DNA of 64,000 bases from Erysipelotrichales bacterium (GCA_910575705.1 CAJTFG010000001.1:124001-188000); one strand, 5' to 3'; positions 27,708-37,031 are shown, numbered from the stretch's first letter. Translations and numbers: made by a program. Notes: a model not told the origin generated them from the sequence alone.

Positions 27708-27964
27708 CTCTGTGTCTTATACAGAACTATAATACTTACTATAGCTTTCTCTTCTTTACAGAGCCGGACGCTGAAAATACTGTTGATCATATGCAGGAGG
27801 CCAACCGATGACAGCACTATACGTTACATACCATAAGCCATCAGAATAAGGTGCTCTTCCTAATGAACTGCTGCTTAGCCACGCCCCTCGACCTTTACAG
27901 ATCATACTGAAAACAGCGTTTTTTCCATACACCGGCACTAAGAAGAATGAATGAGAAATCGTGC
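27708..27964 (-). repeat. Variable cassette F
   Basis: 68 stop-free codons from Thr-Ile-Ser (27954-27964) to Gln-Arg-Pro-Ala-Leu-stop (27758-27773). The 56-bp palindrome (27708-27763) has inner stem AACTATA / TATAGCT with one mismatch. The core reads W28-L-SSSS followed by a second aromatic pair (LWYVTY), the clearest C-type-lectin-like pattern of the set. Confidence 0.78.
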
Positions 27965-28064
27965 TATAGCTGATCCAAGAAGGGAAGAAAAGAATAAAAA
28001 TCCTACCTATGAAATAAGGATAGCAGATAATTTATAAAAATTTATTAGTAAATATTGGAAAAGC

Positions 28065-28331
28065 CTCTATATTGCATGCTTCATTATAATTCCTATTATA
28101 ATGATCAGATGCATCTAACAGGGCCGGACGCTGATGGCAGGAGAGATTTCCTTAACTTAGGATCGCCATAAGCACCATTGCACTTCAATGTAAAGATCAC
28201 GCTTTTAAGAACATCTAGTGAGGAGATAGATAGTGCTTCAAAGTCATTATTACCGCCTGAACAGGATCCAAAACCTAGTGATGGAACAACGACTTGTTTA
28301 AGAATAATTTGATTCTGGACAGAAATCATGC
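28065..28331 (-). repeat. Variable cassette G (out of frame, degenerate)
   Basis: Same layout, but box-to-box distance is 211 nt, so the Gln-Arg-Pro-Ala-Leu frame is lost by one base. The 5' box reads Met-Ile-Ser instead of Thr-Ile-Ser, the 3' box has one change (ACAGGGCCGGACGCTG, 28118-28133) and the outer palindrome arm is CTCTAT / ACAGGG. The inner stem TCATTATAA / TTATAATGA is, however, a perfect 9 bp. It is first in the array on the coding strand and looks like a decaying copy. Confidence 0.7.
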
Positions 28332-28429
28332 AATCACAGAAACACATTTTATAGCTACCTTTTCATATCCCTTCCTCATACTTTTATACATACTCAGAAA
28401 ATCATCCAAACGCTGTTTTTGATCAACTT

Positions 28430-28458
28430 TTGTCATACGCTTTTCTCCATGCTATAAT
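28430..28458 (+). promoter_or_regulatory. Promoter of MATE gene
   Basis: TTGTCA and TATAAT with a 17-bp spacer, 36 bp before the ATG. Confidence 0.75.
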
Positions 28459-28494
28459 ATTAGCATTTGTTAAGAAAAATAGACAGGTGAGAGC

Positions 28495-29865
28495 ATGCAG
28501 AAACGATTACAGAAATATATAGGCCCAAAATCTTTCTATAAAAAAACTGCTGTAGTAGCAGTTCCTTTGGCTTTGCAGCAAATGCTGTCATCCGCTATGG
28601 GAATCGTCGATTCCTTAATGGTCTCCTGGATCGGACAAGTCACCGCTGTAGGAACCGCCACGCAGATCGACACGCTTTGTTCGATGATCTGTTATGGAGC
28701 CATCGGCGGCACCGGTATCTTTTCCTCTCAATTCTATGGTGCAGGCGATCACAGAAATCTCAAGAGGACTTTCGGATTAAGCCTTATACTGGCATTTATC
28801 AACGCGGTTTTCTGGTTGATCGCCGCTTGCTTGTTCGGGCGTGCTATTCTCCTTTTTTACATGAATGATCCCGCCATTGTCGATGCCGGCATGCAGTATC
28901 TTCAAATTGCCATGTGGTCGCTCATCCCTTCCTGTATTCAATTTGCATTCAGTTATATCTATCGCAGTATTCAAAAGACAAGCATCACATTAAAGGTATC
29001 GGTGTTCTGCATGACACTGAATGCCTGCCTGAATTATATTTTCATTTTCGGTATCGGACCGTTTCCGGCTTTGGGTGTTCGCGGAGCGGCTTTGGGAACA
29101 TGCATATCACAATGGATATGCGTCTTGCTATATATGACGCATGCGATTTATACAAAACAGCCGTTTATAGGTTCTCTGCAGGAAATGTTTCACCTCGATT
29201 ACGGATTTGTCGTTCCTATCTTACGAAAGATCTATCCGCTGATGATCAATGAAGCACTTTTCGGATTCGGTTCCACCTTATTCGTAAAAGCATTCGGGCA
29301 GCTGGGAAAAGACAGCATGGATGCTTATTATGTAAGCAATCAGATCGCAAATGTCTTCCTGTTTGTCGTCTATGGATACGGAAACGGCATCACGGTTCTG
29401 TTAGGCTCTACATTAGGGCAGGGAAAGATCAAAGAAGCCATTCAAGAAGGAAATTATTATGCCGGTCTCAGCTTCGTTTTGGCAGTTCTCCTCGTAGGTT
29501 CCATGATCGTATTTGCCGCACCGCTGGTTTCTATCTTCCAACTGGAAACAGATACCGCATATCAAATGGCTATCGGCATCATGATCGTACAAGCCGTGAA
29601 GATCTCCATGCGTCTGTATAATTTCATGATCTTCTCTGTATTAAAAGCCGGCGGTGATTCTAAGATCATCTCCCTTCTGGACTCCGGAATCATGTGGTCG
29701 GTAGGGATACCGTTAGCCTTTCTGTGTGTAAATGTACTACATATCCATAACATCGCTCTTGTTTTTCTCATCGTACAGCTAGAACAGCTCGTACGTATGA
29801 TCATCGGTATGAAACGCTTTTTTTCCGGGATATGGGCAAAAGATCTGACGGTATTAGTCAATTGA
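28495..29865 (+). CDS. MATE family efflux transporter
   Basis: 456-aa inner-membrane multidrug/cation antiporter with about 12 helices in two six-helix bundles. Seen are the N-lobe start VAVPLALQQMLSSAMGIVDSLMVSWIG, GTGIFSSQFYGAGD and the C-lobe counterpart GNGITVLLGSTLGQG. Length is standard. It converges with the sirC/cbiK fusion gene: the two ORFs overlap tail to tail by 8 bp, and the palindrome TCAATTGA supplies both stop codons. Confidence 0.92.
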   Translation: MQKRLQKYIGPKSFYKKTAVVAVPLALQQMLSSAMGIVDSLMVSWIGQVTAVGTATQIDTLCSMICYGAIGGTGIFSSQFYGAGDHRNLKRTFGLSLILAFINAVFWLIAACLFGRAILLFYMNDPAIVDAGMQYLQIAMWSLIPSCIQFAFSYIYRSIQKTSITLKVSVFCMTLNACLNYIFIFGIGPFPALGVRGAALGTCISQWICVLLYMTHAIYTKQPFIGSLQEMFHLDYGFVVPILRKIYPLMINEALFGFGSTLFVKAFGQLGKDSMDAYYVSNQIANVFLFVVYGYGNGITVLLGSTLGQGKIKEAIQEGNYYAGLSFVLAVLLVGSMIVFAAPLVSIFQLETDTAYQMAIGIMIVQAVKISMRLYNFMIFSVLKAGGDSKIISLLDSGIMWSVGIPLAFLCVNVLHIHNIALVFLIVQLEQLVRMIIGMKRFFSGIWAKDLTVLVN

Positions 29866-31135
29866 TCGCTTCTTCTTTACACATCGCTTCATATAGTTGC
29901 TGCACGATCTTCTGATCAAAAACAGCGGTTTCTACAATTGTCGTCTTATAGCCTCGCCGGTGAAGCTTTTGCTGTATACTTTCCGTTCCATATAAGATAT
30001 CACAGGACGCGTGATGCCCCATCAGCATGACAAAAGGAAGGATCGTGACGGGAATATCCTTTTTCAGATCCGGTATCTGAGAACAGGGACAAACAGAAAC
30101 ATCAGAAAAACGACAGGCAAGCTTTTTCAAGCGCAGCATCGCTTCTAATGAAAACGTATCATGCGTGACAAACAACAGCTGATCGTCTCTTTGGTAGGTA
30201 TGCACATAGAACTCCAAGATCCTATGGACGCTCTTTTCATCACTCAGCAAAGGTTTTTTACAGGCGATATGCTCTTTCGCGCATAATGCGGCGATCGTTT
30301 GATAATACCGCCCTTCTTCTAACAGCATGGGACATACCGTGATATCCGAGATCTGCAGCTCCTTCAAAAAAGAGAGCATTTGATTTGCGGTCATAACCTT
30401 TCCATGCAAATCGTCACATATTTTTTCACTCAAAAAACAAAAACCGTATGCCCGATGGGGGTCATCATGCGCAAAGCGTTCACAGCGCTCATAAAGCCGG
30501 TGTACCTGCTGACTATCGGAAACTCCATGAAATGCGAGAATCATAGCCTTTCCGATAGATACCGCTTGTGAAAGAAACAAAAGATCTCCCCGGTTAAGAT
30601 ATGTCAAAGCTTTTAAAAGCCTGTTTTTTTTCTCTTTTGCATAGGGTAATGCCGCTGTATGCGCTCTTAACCGCGACAGCAGTCTTACCTTTCCCCCATA
30701 TCGCATATGCAGAAATTCCTGTATATCATCTTTCAAACAAGCATTTAACAAAGGATACTGACCGCATGTAGAAACCGCGCATAAAATACCTCCTTCATCA
30801 AAAGATACCATGCTGGAAGCACTCCCTTTTACCGCTGCCATCGCACATCCGCACAATATATTATTTTCATTCGCATCACGTACCGCAAAGGCGTTGACTT
30901 CTTTATCATCGGAAGCTGCATATACATAAAAGAAAGCTTTACAATCATGACGGCGATAACGCCGTTTTATGAGTACCGCGTCCATATTCGAAAATTCATC
31001 CCGAAATTCAGGACTTATCACTGTCAGATGTGCGCCTTCTTTTATAAACTGACAGGCTTTGCGATATGCGACTTCTCCTCCGCCTACGATCAAAACATTC
31101 CGTTTGTGAAGATCCAATTGTATACAGAGGCTCAT
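29858..31135 (-). CDS. Fused precorrin-2 dehydrogenase / CbiK-type chelatase
   Basis: 425-aa bifunctional protein. Residues 1-190 match SirC/Met8 (VLIVGGGEVAYRKACQFIKEGAHLTVISPEF in outline: GGGEVA dinucleotide motif), which oxidises precorrin-2 to sirohydrochlorin. Residues 195-425 match the anaerobic chelatase CbiK: LAFHGVSDSQQ, CPMLLEEGRYY and VMLMGHHASCDI supply the His/Glu metal-binding residues. The product inserts iron (siroheme) or cobalt (B12); with no cbi genes here siroheme is favoured. Last gene of the hem operon, coupled to hemL by an ATGA overlap. Confidence 0.85.
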   Translation of the reverse strand: MSLCIQLDLHKRNVLIVGGGEVAYRKACQFIKEGAHLTVISPEFRDEFSNMDAVLIKRRYRRHDCKAFFYVYAASDDKEVNAFAVRDANENNILCGCAMAAVKGSASSMVSFDEGGILCAVSTCGQYPLLNACLKDDIQEFLHMRYGGKVRLLSRLRAHTAALPYAKEKKNRLLKALTYLNRGDLLFLSQAVSIGKAMILAFHGVSDSQQVHRLYERCERFAHDDPHRAYGFCFLSEKICDDLHGKVMTANQMLSFLKELQISDITVCPMLLEEGRYYQTIAALCAKEHIACKKPLLSDEKSVHRILEFYVHTYQRDDQLLFVTHDTFSLEAMLRLKKLACRFSDVSVCPCSQIPDLKKDIPVTILPFVMLMGHHASCDILYGTESIQQKLHRRGYKTTIVETAVFDQKIVQQLYEAMCKEEAIN

Positions 31136-32421
31136 AGCAATTCCTTCATCGTCTGTTCAAAGGCAATCAAAGTGTCCTGCAGATCCCGAAGATCGTGAGC
31201 CGCAGAGATGAACATGACTTCAAACTGGCTGGGCGCTAACAGGATCCCGCGTTTCAGCATGCCTTGAAAATACGTTCGGTACAATTGAAGATCACAAGTT
31301 TGTACATCTTTATAGGAACGGATCTTTCGGTCTGTGAAAAAAAGCGTCATTAAAGAACCGCAGCGGTGAAGCGGATATGGCAGATGGTATTGATCTAAGA
31401 TCGCCTGCATCCCTTCCTGCAATTTTGCGCCGAATGCTTCCAGATGTGCATAAATGTCCGGATGTTCTTTTATATATGTCAGCATAGCAATCCCCATACG
31501 CATCGCCAATGGATTACCGGATAATGTCCCTGCCTGATATACGGGACCGGATGGAGAAACCATCTGCATGATCTCTTTTTTTCCTCCATAAGCACCGACA
31601 GGTAATCCGCCGCCGATAATCTTTCCGAAACACGTCATGTCCGGTTTTACACAGTATAATCCTTGTGCTCCCTCATAAGCCACACGAAATCCGCTGATCA
31701 CCTCATCGAAGATCAAAAGAATACCTTCTTCGGTGCATAGCTGCCGCAGTTCTTTCAGAAATACCGGTTCGGCTTGCACAAGCCCCATATTCCCAGCGAT
31801 CGGTTCCAATATGACAGCGGCAATCTCCCCTTTATGATTATTCATCGCTTTCTTAACGCTTTCTATATCATTATATGTACATACCAGTGTATGCCGTATA
31901 ACATCTTGAGGGATCCCCGGACTAGTAGGCACCTGATACGTCAGCGCTCCGGAACCGCTGCTGACCAGAAGTCCGTCACTATGCCCGTGATAATTCCCTT
32001 CAAACTTGATGATCTTATCTTTTCCAGTATAAGCACGTGCCACGCGAATCGCACTCATTACCGCTTCGGTGCCAGAGTTTACCATTCGTACCATATCAAC
32101 AGACGGATATGCCTCCTTAATTAATTCGGCAAGTTCTGTTTCCAAGACAGTCGGAAGACCGAAACTGGTTCCTTTACGAACTGCCGACAGCAATGCTTCT
32201 TGCAGAAACGCCGGTGCATGTCCTAAGAGCATAGGCCCCCAAGATCCGATGTAATCGATATATGAATTGCCGTCGACATCAAATAGATGGCTTCCTTGTG
32301 CATGATCAGCAAATATCGGCGTACATCCGACAGAGGAAAACGCCCGGACCGGCGAATCCACACCGCCGGGAAGGCAAGTACATGCCTTTGCATATGCCTT
32401 TTTTGATAGTGTGTGATCCAT
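31132..32421 (-). CDS. hemL: Glutamate-1-semialdehyde 2,1-aminomutase
   Basis: 429-aa PLP enzyme that converts glutamate-1-semialdehyde to 5-aminolevulinate. Signatures are LPGGVDSPVRAF, VNSGTEAVMSAIRVARAYTG, GNYHGHSDG, IFDEVISGFR and the PLP lysine in CFGKIIGGGLPVGAYGG. The open frame extends to 32613, but the ATG at 32421, behind AAAGGAGGAG, is the true start and overlaps the hemB stop. Confidence 0.96.
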   Translation of the reverse strand: MDHTLSKKAYAKACTCLPGGVDSPVRAFSSVGCTPIFADHAQGSHLFDVDGNSYIDYIGSWGPMLLGHAPAFLQEALLSAVRKGTSFGLPTVLETELAELIKEAYPSVDMVRMVNSGTEAVMSAIRVARAYTGKDKIIKFEGNYHGHSDGLLVSSGSGALTYQVPTSPGIPQDVIRHTLVCTYNDIESVKKAMNNHKGEIAAVILEPIAGNMGLVQAEPVFLKELRQLCTEEGILLIFDEVISGFRVAYEGAQGLYCVKPDMTCFGKIIGGGLPVGAYGGKKEIMQMVSPSGPVYQAGTLSGNPLAMRMGIAMLTYIKEHPDIYAHLEAFGAKLQEGMQAILDQYHLPYPLHRCGSLMTLFFTDRKIRSYKDVQTCDLQLYRTYFQGMLKRGILLAPSQFEVMFISAAHDLRDLQDTLIAFEQTMKELL

Positions 32422-33389
32422 CAGCGCTCCTCCTTTAATCTCCTTGCGATATCCAATGCGAAATATGTTATCACCATATCCGCACCGGCTCTTTTTATCG
32501 CGGTGATGCTTTCCATGATGATGTCGTTCTGCATGATCCCCTGATCTACCGCCATTTTCAGCATCGCATATTCCCCGCTTACCTGATATGCCGCCAATGG
32601 CTTTGCGAAACACTGTGAGGCTTCTTTTATAACATCAAGATAGGCCATTGCCGGCTTTACCATAATGATATCCGCACCTTCTTCGATATCCGCACGGATC
32701 TCCCGCATGGCCTCTTTTCCATTTGCATAATCCATCTGGTAAGAACGGCGGTCGCCAAACCCCGGAGCGGAATGAGCCGCCTCCCGAAACGGGCCATAAT
32801 ATCCGGAAGCATATTTCGCGCTATACCCCATGATCGGAAGATTCTCATATCCCGCTTCATCCAAAGCGAAGCGCAAAGCTTCCACATGTCCGTCCATCAT
32901 ATCGCTGGGCGCTACCATATCAACACCGGCCTTTGCATAGCTGCATGCGATCTTCTGTAAATACAGCAGCGTTTCATCATTTTGCACATTGCCGGCAGCA
33001 TCCAAAATCCCGCAATGGCCGTGATCGGTATATTCGCACATGCAAACATCCGCAATGACGACCATCTCGGGACAAAGCTTTTTAATTTTACGGATCGCTT
33101 GCTGAATAACGCCGTCTTCGCGATAAGCTTCACTGCCGCAGGCATCTTTATGCGCGGGAATGCCAAACAACAGACAATTCATGACATGCAGTTTCTCCAT
33201 CTCTTCGACGATATCGTTCAATCGATCGACAGAGTAATGATACATGCCCGGTAAAGAAGCGATCTCTTTTTTTATTCCTGTTCCTTCCACTACAAAAATC
33301 GGAAAGATCAAATCATGGACATCCAGTCTTGTTTCTTTTACCAGGCTGCGCAGCGCCGGTGTCATTCGCAATCTTCTTCCTCGATACAT
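32421..33389 (-). CDS. hemB: Porphobilinogen synthase
   Basis: 322-aa enzyme condensing two 5-aminolevulinates. The barrel starts RGRRLRMTPALRSLVKETRL. The active-site lysines lie in GYSAKYASGYYGPFR and IIMVKPAMAYLD, and the metal-site region DVCMCEYTDHGHCG carries three cysteines typical of the zinc-dependent form. The ATG at 33389 overlaps the preceding stop (TGATG). Confidence 0.96.
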   Translation of the reverse strand: MYRGRRLRMTPALRSLVKETRLDVHDLIFPIFVVEGTGIKKEIASLPGMYHYSVDRLNDIVEEMEKLHVMNCLLFGIPAHKDACGSEAYREDGVIQQAIRKIKKLCPEMVVIADVCMCEYTDHGHCGILDAAGNVQNDETLLYLQKIACSYAKAGVDMVAPSDMMDGHVEALRFALDEAGYENLPIMGYSAKYASGYYGPFREAAHSAPGFGDRRSYQMDYANGKEAMREIRADIEEGADIIMVKPAMAYLDVIKEASQCFAKPLAAYQVSGEYAMLKMAVDQGIMQNDIIMESITAIKRAGADMVITYFALDIARRLKEER

Positions 33390-34858
33390 CACTTATCCTC
33401 CCATAGTTCTAAAATACAGTCTTTTACAGCCTCATACGATGCATATGCAGCTTCTTGTACATCAATGCCATAAGAGCGAATCGTACGACTTGTCGTCTCT
33501 CCTATGGAAACGATATGAGCAGAGATCGGTTTTACAAGAGGTGCCCATTCCATAAAACGATGTACGGAAGAGGAACATGTAAAAACGATAAAATCTGCCT
33601 GTTGAATCATCGCCTCTGTGATGTGCACATCTTCACAGCAGCGGTTTTCATACGCCGCAATTTCCGTTACATGACAAATGTCGCTTAGCTTTTTCGCCAA
33701 TGCCGTTTCTCCTTTTACATGCGGAAACAAAAGATGATCCGTTTCCTTCATGTGACGCTTCATCATATCGAAACAAGCATCTTGATGAGATTCCTTTGGC
33801 AAAAGATCCACAAAGATCCCATACTCTTCCAAACAGCATGCAGTAGATCGACCGATAGCCGCTATCTTCATAGCTGCCAAACAACGCAGATCTCTTCTGT
33901 TTCTTTTCATATCTTCCATGAAACAGCGAACGGCATTCCTGCTTGTAAACAAGATACATGAATAATCTTGCAATGCGATATCCTGCAATATATCCGCACA
34001 TGGAACGATTTCACTCAGTGTTACCTCCTCTACCTCCGCCCCTAATTCCCGCAGTTGCAAAGCGAGTGAAAGCGGACGGTTGCCGATCTTAGGAAGCAGT
34101 ATATGCGCACGAAACAGCGGAGAACCCTCAAAGAACGTCAGTTTATCACGCAATTTCACAACATCACCGATCACAATGACTGCGGGCGAAGTCAGAGGAT
34201 GCTCACTAACGGCTTTCGTAATATGTAAAAGATCGGAAACGACGACATCCTGCACGGGAAGCGTCGCATGCGATATGACCGCAACCGGCGTATGCGGACT
34301 TTTTCCCGCAGCGAGCAGCTGTTGAACGATCGCCGCTATATGGGCAAGCCCCATCAGCAATACGATCGTATGATCGCGCTGTATCAGTTCCATATCCAAA
34401 GATGCCATAACATCCTCTTTGGTATGTGCTGTCGCCACATAAAAACTGCCGGATATAGCGCGGTGCGTGATAGGGATACCGGCATATGTCAATGCAGCAA
34501 TACAAGAGCTGATCCCTGGAACGATCTGAAAGGGAATACCGTGTTCTTTAAGGTACAATGCCTCTTCCGCACCTCTTCCAAACACATACGGATCGCCTCC
34601 TTTTAAACGGACAACCTCTTTTTTTTGTGCTGCTTTTTCTGCCAGCAAAGCATTGATCTCTTCTTGTTTCATCGTATGGTGCAATGCTTTCTTGCCGACA
34701 TAGATCCGCTCACATGAATCTTTCGCATAAGAAAGAAGAGCGGGATCTACAAGGCGGTCATAGATGATACAGTCCGCCTTCTGAATACTTCGCAGTCCTT
34801 TTAGCGTCATCAGGGACGGATCACCGGGTCCCGCCCCTACAAGCGTCACATTACCCAT
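33389..34858 (-). CDS. Uroporphyrinogen-III C-methyltransferase / synthase fusion
   Basis: 489-aa fusion. Residues 1-245 are CobA/SUMT (VTLVGAGPGDPSLMTLKGL, RLKGGDPYVFGRGAEEA, GIPITHRAISG), which methylates uroporphyrinogen III to precorrin-2. Residues 250-489 are HemD (LLPKIGNRPLSLALQLRELGAEVEEV region in outline, CILFTSRNAVRCFME), which closes the tetrapyrrole ring. The fusion is common in Clostridia-like Firmicutes and routes the pathway toward siroheme or B12 rather than heme. It overlaps hemC by 8 bp. Confidence 0.93.
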   Translation of the reverse strand: MGNVTLVGAGPGDPSLMTLKGLRSIQKADCIIYDRLVDPALLSYAKDSCERIYVGKKALHHTMKQEEINALLAEKAAQKKEVVRLKGGDPYVFGRGAEEALYLKEHGIPFQIVPGISSCIAALTYAGIPITHRAISGSFYVATAHTKEDVMASLDMELIQRDHTIVLLMGLAHIAAIVQQLLAAGKSPHTPVAVISHATLPVQDVVVSDLLHITKAVSEHPLTSPAVIVIGDVVKLRDKLTFFEGSPLFRAHILLPKIGNRPLSLALQLRELGAEVEEVTLSEIVPCADILQDIALQDYSCILFTSRNAVRCFMEDMKRNRRDLRCLAAMKIAAIGRSTACCLEEYGIFVDLLPKESHQDACFDMMKRHMKETDHLLFPHVKGETALAKKLSDICHVTEIAAYENRCCEDVHITEAMIQQADFIVFTCSSSVHRFMEWAPLVKPISAHIVSIGETTSRTIRSYGIDVQEAAYASYEAVKDCILELWEDK

Positions 34859-35741
34859 GCCGTACCTCCTGCATAAGTGTTTGCGCCAGCCGCTTAGCCA
34901 GCAGCAGCGGATCGTTCCCGTTCATCTCTTTGCGGCAGATATGAGAAGATCCTTCCTTTCCCAACATCCCTATCATGCGATACTCTGCGGATGTACACAT
35001 GCAATAAGCCCCCATCGGTATATGACAACCGCCGCCGATGCATGCAAGAAACATGCGTTCCGCTTCCACGCAAACAGCATCCGGTTCATACTGCAAGGCA
35101 TCCAGCTTTTCTTTAAGCCAATGATCGCTCTTCCTGCATTCCAGCGCAAGAGCACCTTGTGCGCATGCCGGTATGACTGCATCTACTGAAAAATATTCAC
35201 TGATCTGATCATGCAAGCCGAGACGATGCATGCCGGCAGCCGCCATGATCAATCCATCGATATTGCCATCCCGCATCTTTTGAAGACGCGTATCCACATT
35301 TCCTCGTATACCGATCATTTGAAGATCGGGACGCAGCGCTTTGATCTGAAGACTTCTACGCAGACTCCCCGTCGCAATAACGGCATGCGGCGGCAGATCA
35401 AAAAGCAAACCACCCTGTTTGGCAATCAGCACATCCCGCGGATCTTCCCGCTTCCATATCTTCGCAAAAACCAAACCGGAAGGGATATGGGACGGCATAT
35501 CTTTCATGCTGTGAACGCCCATATCGATCCGCCCATTCAGGATCTGTTCTTCGATCTCTTTCACGAAAATTCCTTTATCTCCTAGCATATGCAAGGGCTG
35601 ATGAACGTTTTTATCGCCCTTTGTTTTTATGGTAATGATTTCAAACGTATCCTCAGGATACGCATGCCGCAATGTATCTGCGACTTCTTTTGTCTGTGCC
35701 AGCGCTAATCGCGAGCCGCGGGTTCCGATTCGTATATGCAT
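34851..35741 (-). CDS. hemC: Hydroxymethylbilane synthase
   Basis: 296-aa porphobilinogen deaminase. Seen are RIGTRGSRLALAQT at the start, HSMKDMPSHIPSGL, RREDP-like KREDPRDVLI, GSLRRSLQIKALRPDL, IRGNVDTRLQKM and the dipyrromethane-cofactor Cys in GGGCHIPMGAYC. The ATG lies 37 bp inside the end of hemA, so the two are translationally coupled. Confidence 0.96.
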   Translation of the reverse strand: MHIRIGTRGSRLALAQTKEVADTLRHAYPEDTFEIITIKTKGDKNVHQPLHMLGDKGIFVKEIEEQILNGRIDMGVHSMKDMPSHIPSGLVFAKIWKREDPRDVLIAKQGGLLFDLPPHAVIATGSLRRSLQIKALRPDLQMIGIRGNVDTRLQKMRDGNIDGLIMAAAGMHRLGLHDQISEYFSVDAVIPACAQGALALECRKSDHWLKEKLDALQYEPDAVCVEAERMFLACIGGGCHIPMGAYCMCTSAEYRMIGMLGKEGSSHICRKEMNGNDPLLLAKRLAQTLMQEVRHG

Positions 35742-36955
35742 GCCGCTTTCCCTTCCCTTCCAAACAGATGATCGATCATCGTATGATACTGCCGTTGTGT
35801 CTCTTTGTCATCCATCTCTTTCAAGCGATGTACAGGCTCATGGATCAGCCGCATCATAGACGCATGCAGCGTTTTTTTCAAAATGTGCTGTTCCCGCTTT
35901 GTGAGATCCAGCCGGCGCTCCAATATCCTAAACGCATCCGAGGCGATCGTTTCCGCCTGTTCCTGCAAGGTATGTATGCTGTCATCCATCTGCGATGTAC
36001 ATAGCCAGCGTTCACATCGCTTCGCTTCCTCCGTAACAAATTGCCGTGCGATCTGCGCCTTTTGTTCACGAAGCTGTCTTTGCTCATCGGCGATTTCTTT
36101 CAAAGAGTCGATATTATAAACGACAGGATAGTGTGGATCAATATCACGGGGAACTGCCAAATCCAGCATAATCGGCGGATCCTGCAATTCCTTATAACGT
36201 AATACCAAATGAGGAGATGCTGTAGCGGATATAACGATATCCGCTTGTTCCAGCAACTCATAGCGTTTTTCAAAATCATAGATATGCAGCTGTGAAAACT
36301 CCCTTTGCAGTTCTTCGGCATGCTTACGGGAGCGATTGCAGTTCCCTACATAAGACGCATGATACGCATATGCGTAGCGAATGGCAAGCTGCGCCATCTT
36401 TCCGCTCCCTAATACGAGGACCCTCTTATTTTCAATACCGCACGTCTTATGCAGAAGCTGCATACCGATATAGCTAAGTGAGCGTGGATGCTCACTGATC
36501 TTCCATTCCGTCTTCAGCTTTTTGGCAAGCGTTATCGCTTCGCGGAAGATCTTCTCGATCTGTTTTCCGCTGCAGCCCATAACGCGAGAAAATTCCCAAG
36601 CGTCCCGCACCTGTCCTAAGATCTGATCCTCACCCAGCAGCATAGAATCCAAACCCGATGCCACCGAAAATATATGCTGTAAAGCACAGTCATCCGTTTT
36701 CTTTCGCACATACGAAGAAATATCAAACGCAAGACAATCCGCCAACAGCCGCAAAACGCGATCCATATCCGCTTCCTCATGCAGCATGAAATATACTTCA
36801 CTGCGTCCGCATGTCGAAAGAATGACGGACTGCCGTATGCCCTGTGCTGTCAGCTTCGCATACAACTCCATCTTTTTCGTATCACTGAGCGCCGTTGCTT
36901 CACGTACTTCGATCGGCGCATTTTCATAACTTATCGAAATCGATCCAAATCGCAT
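35705..36955 (-). CDS. hemA: Glutamyl-tRNA reductase
   Basis: 416 aa. Reduces glutamyl-tRNA to glutamate-1-semialdehyde, the first step of the C5 pathway. The catalytic Cys lies in LSTCGRSEVY (most homologues have Asn where this has Gly). GLDSMLLGEDQILGQV, a nucleotide-binding VLVLGSGKMAQLAIRYA and a C-terminal helical dimerisation domain follow. ATG 36955 is preferred over 36961 by spacing from GAGG. First gene of the operon. Confidence 0.95.
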   Translation of the reverse strand: MRFGSISISYENAPIEVREATALSDTKKMELYAKLTAQGIRQSVILSTCGRSEVYFMLHEEADMDRVLRLLADCLAFDISSYVRKKTDDCALQHIFSVASGLDSMLLGEDQILGQVRDAWEFSRVMGCSGKQIEKIFREAITLAKKLKTEWKISEHPRSLSYIGMQLLHKTCGIENKRVLVLGSGKMAQLAIRYAYAYHASYVGNCNRSRKHAEELQREFSQLHIYDFEKRYELLEQADIVISATASPHLVLRYKELQDPPIMLDLAVPRDIDPHYPVVYNIDSLKEIADEQRQLREQKAQIARQFVTEEAKRCERWLCTSQMDDSIHTLQEQAETIASDAFRILERRLDLTKREQHILKKTLHASMMRLIHEPVHRLKEMDDKETQRQYHTMIDHLFGREGKAACIYESEPAARD

Positions 36956-36998
36956 CCTCATCGCCTCTTCTTATACCTTTTCTATTTTATCATCGTTA

Positions 36999-37029
36999 CG
37001 CATAATAAAATAGAGGAAACCCTCTATTT
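36999..37029 (-). terminator. Terminator of nucleoside kinase
   Basis: On the minus strand a 9-bp stem AAATAGAGG / CCTCTATTT with a 4-nt loop is followed by TATTATG. It separates the kinase from the hem operon. Confidence 0.7.
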
Positions 37030-37031
37030 CA

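Noticed and set aside
26523-28331. Diversity-generating retroelement
   Set aside because: No reverse transcriptase, no template/variable repeat pair and no adenine-directed variation are seen; cores differ in length and whole sequence.
26523-28331. Classical integron cassette array
   Set aside because: The palindromes resemble attC in size, but the arms do not match GTTRRRY and no integron integrase lies in the window. Kept only as an analogy.
26523-28331. CRISPR array
   Set aside because: Repeat units are 357-422 bp with 200-bp coding cores, no short regular spacers and no cas genes.
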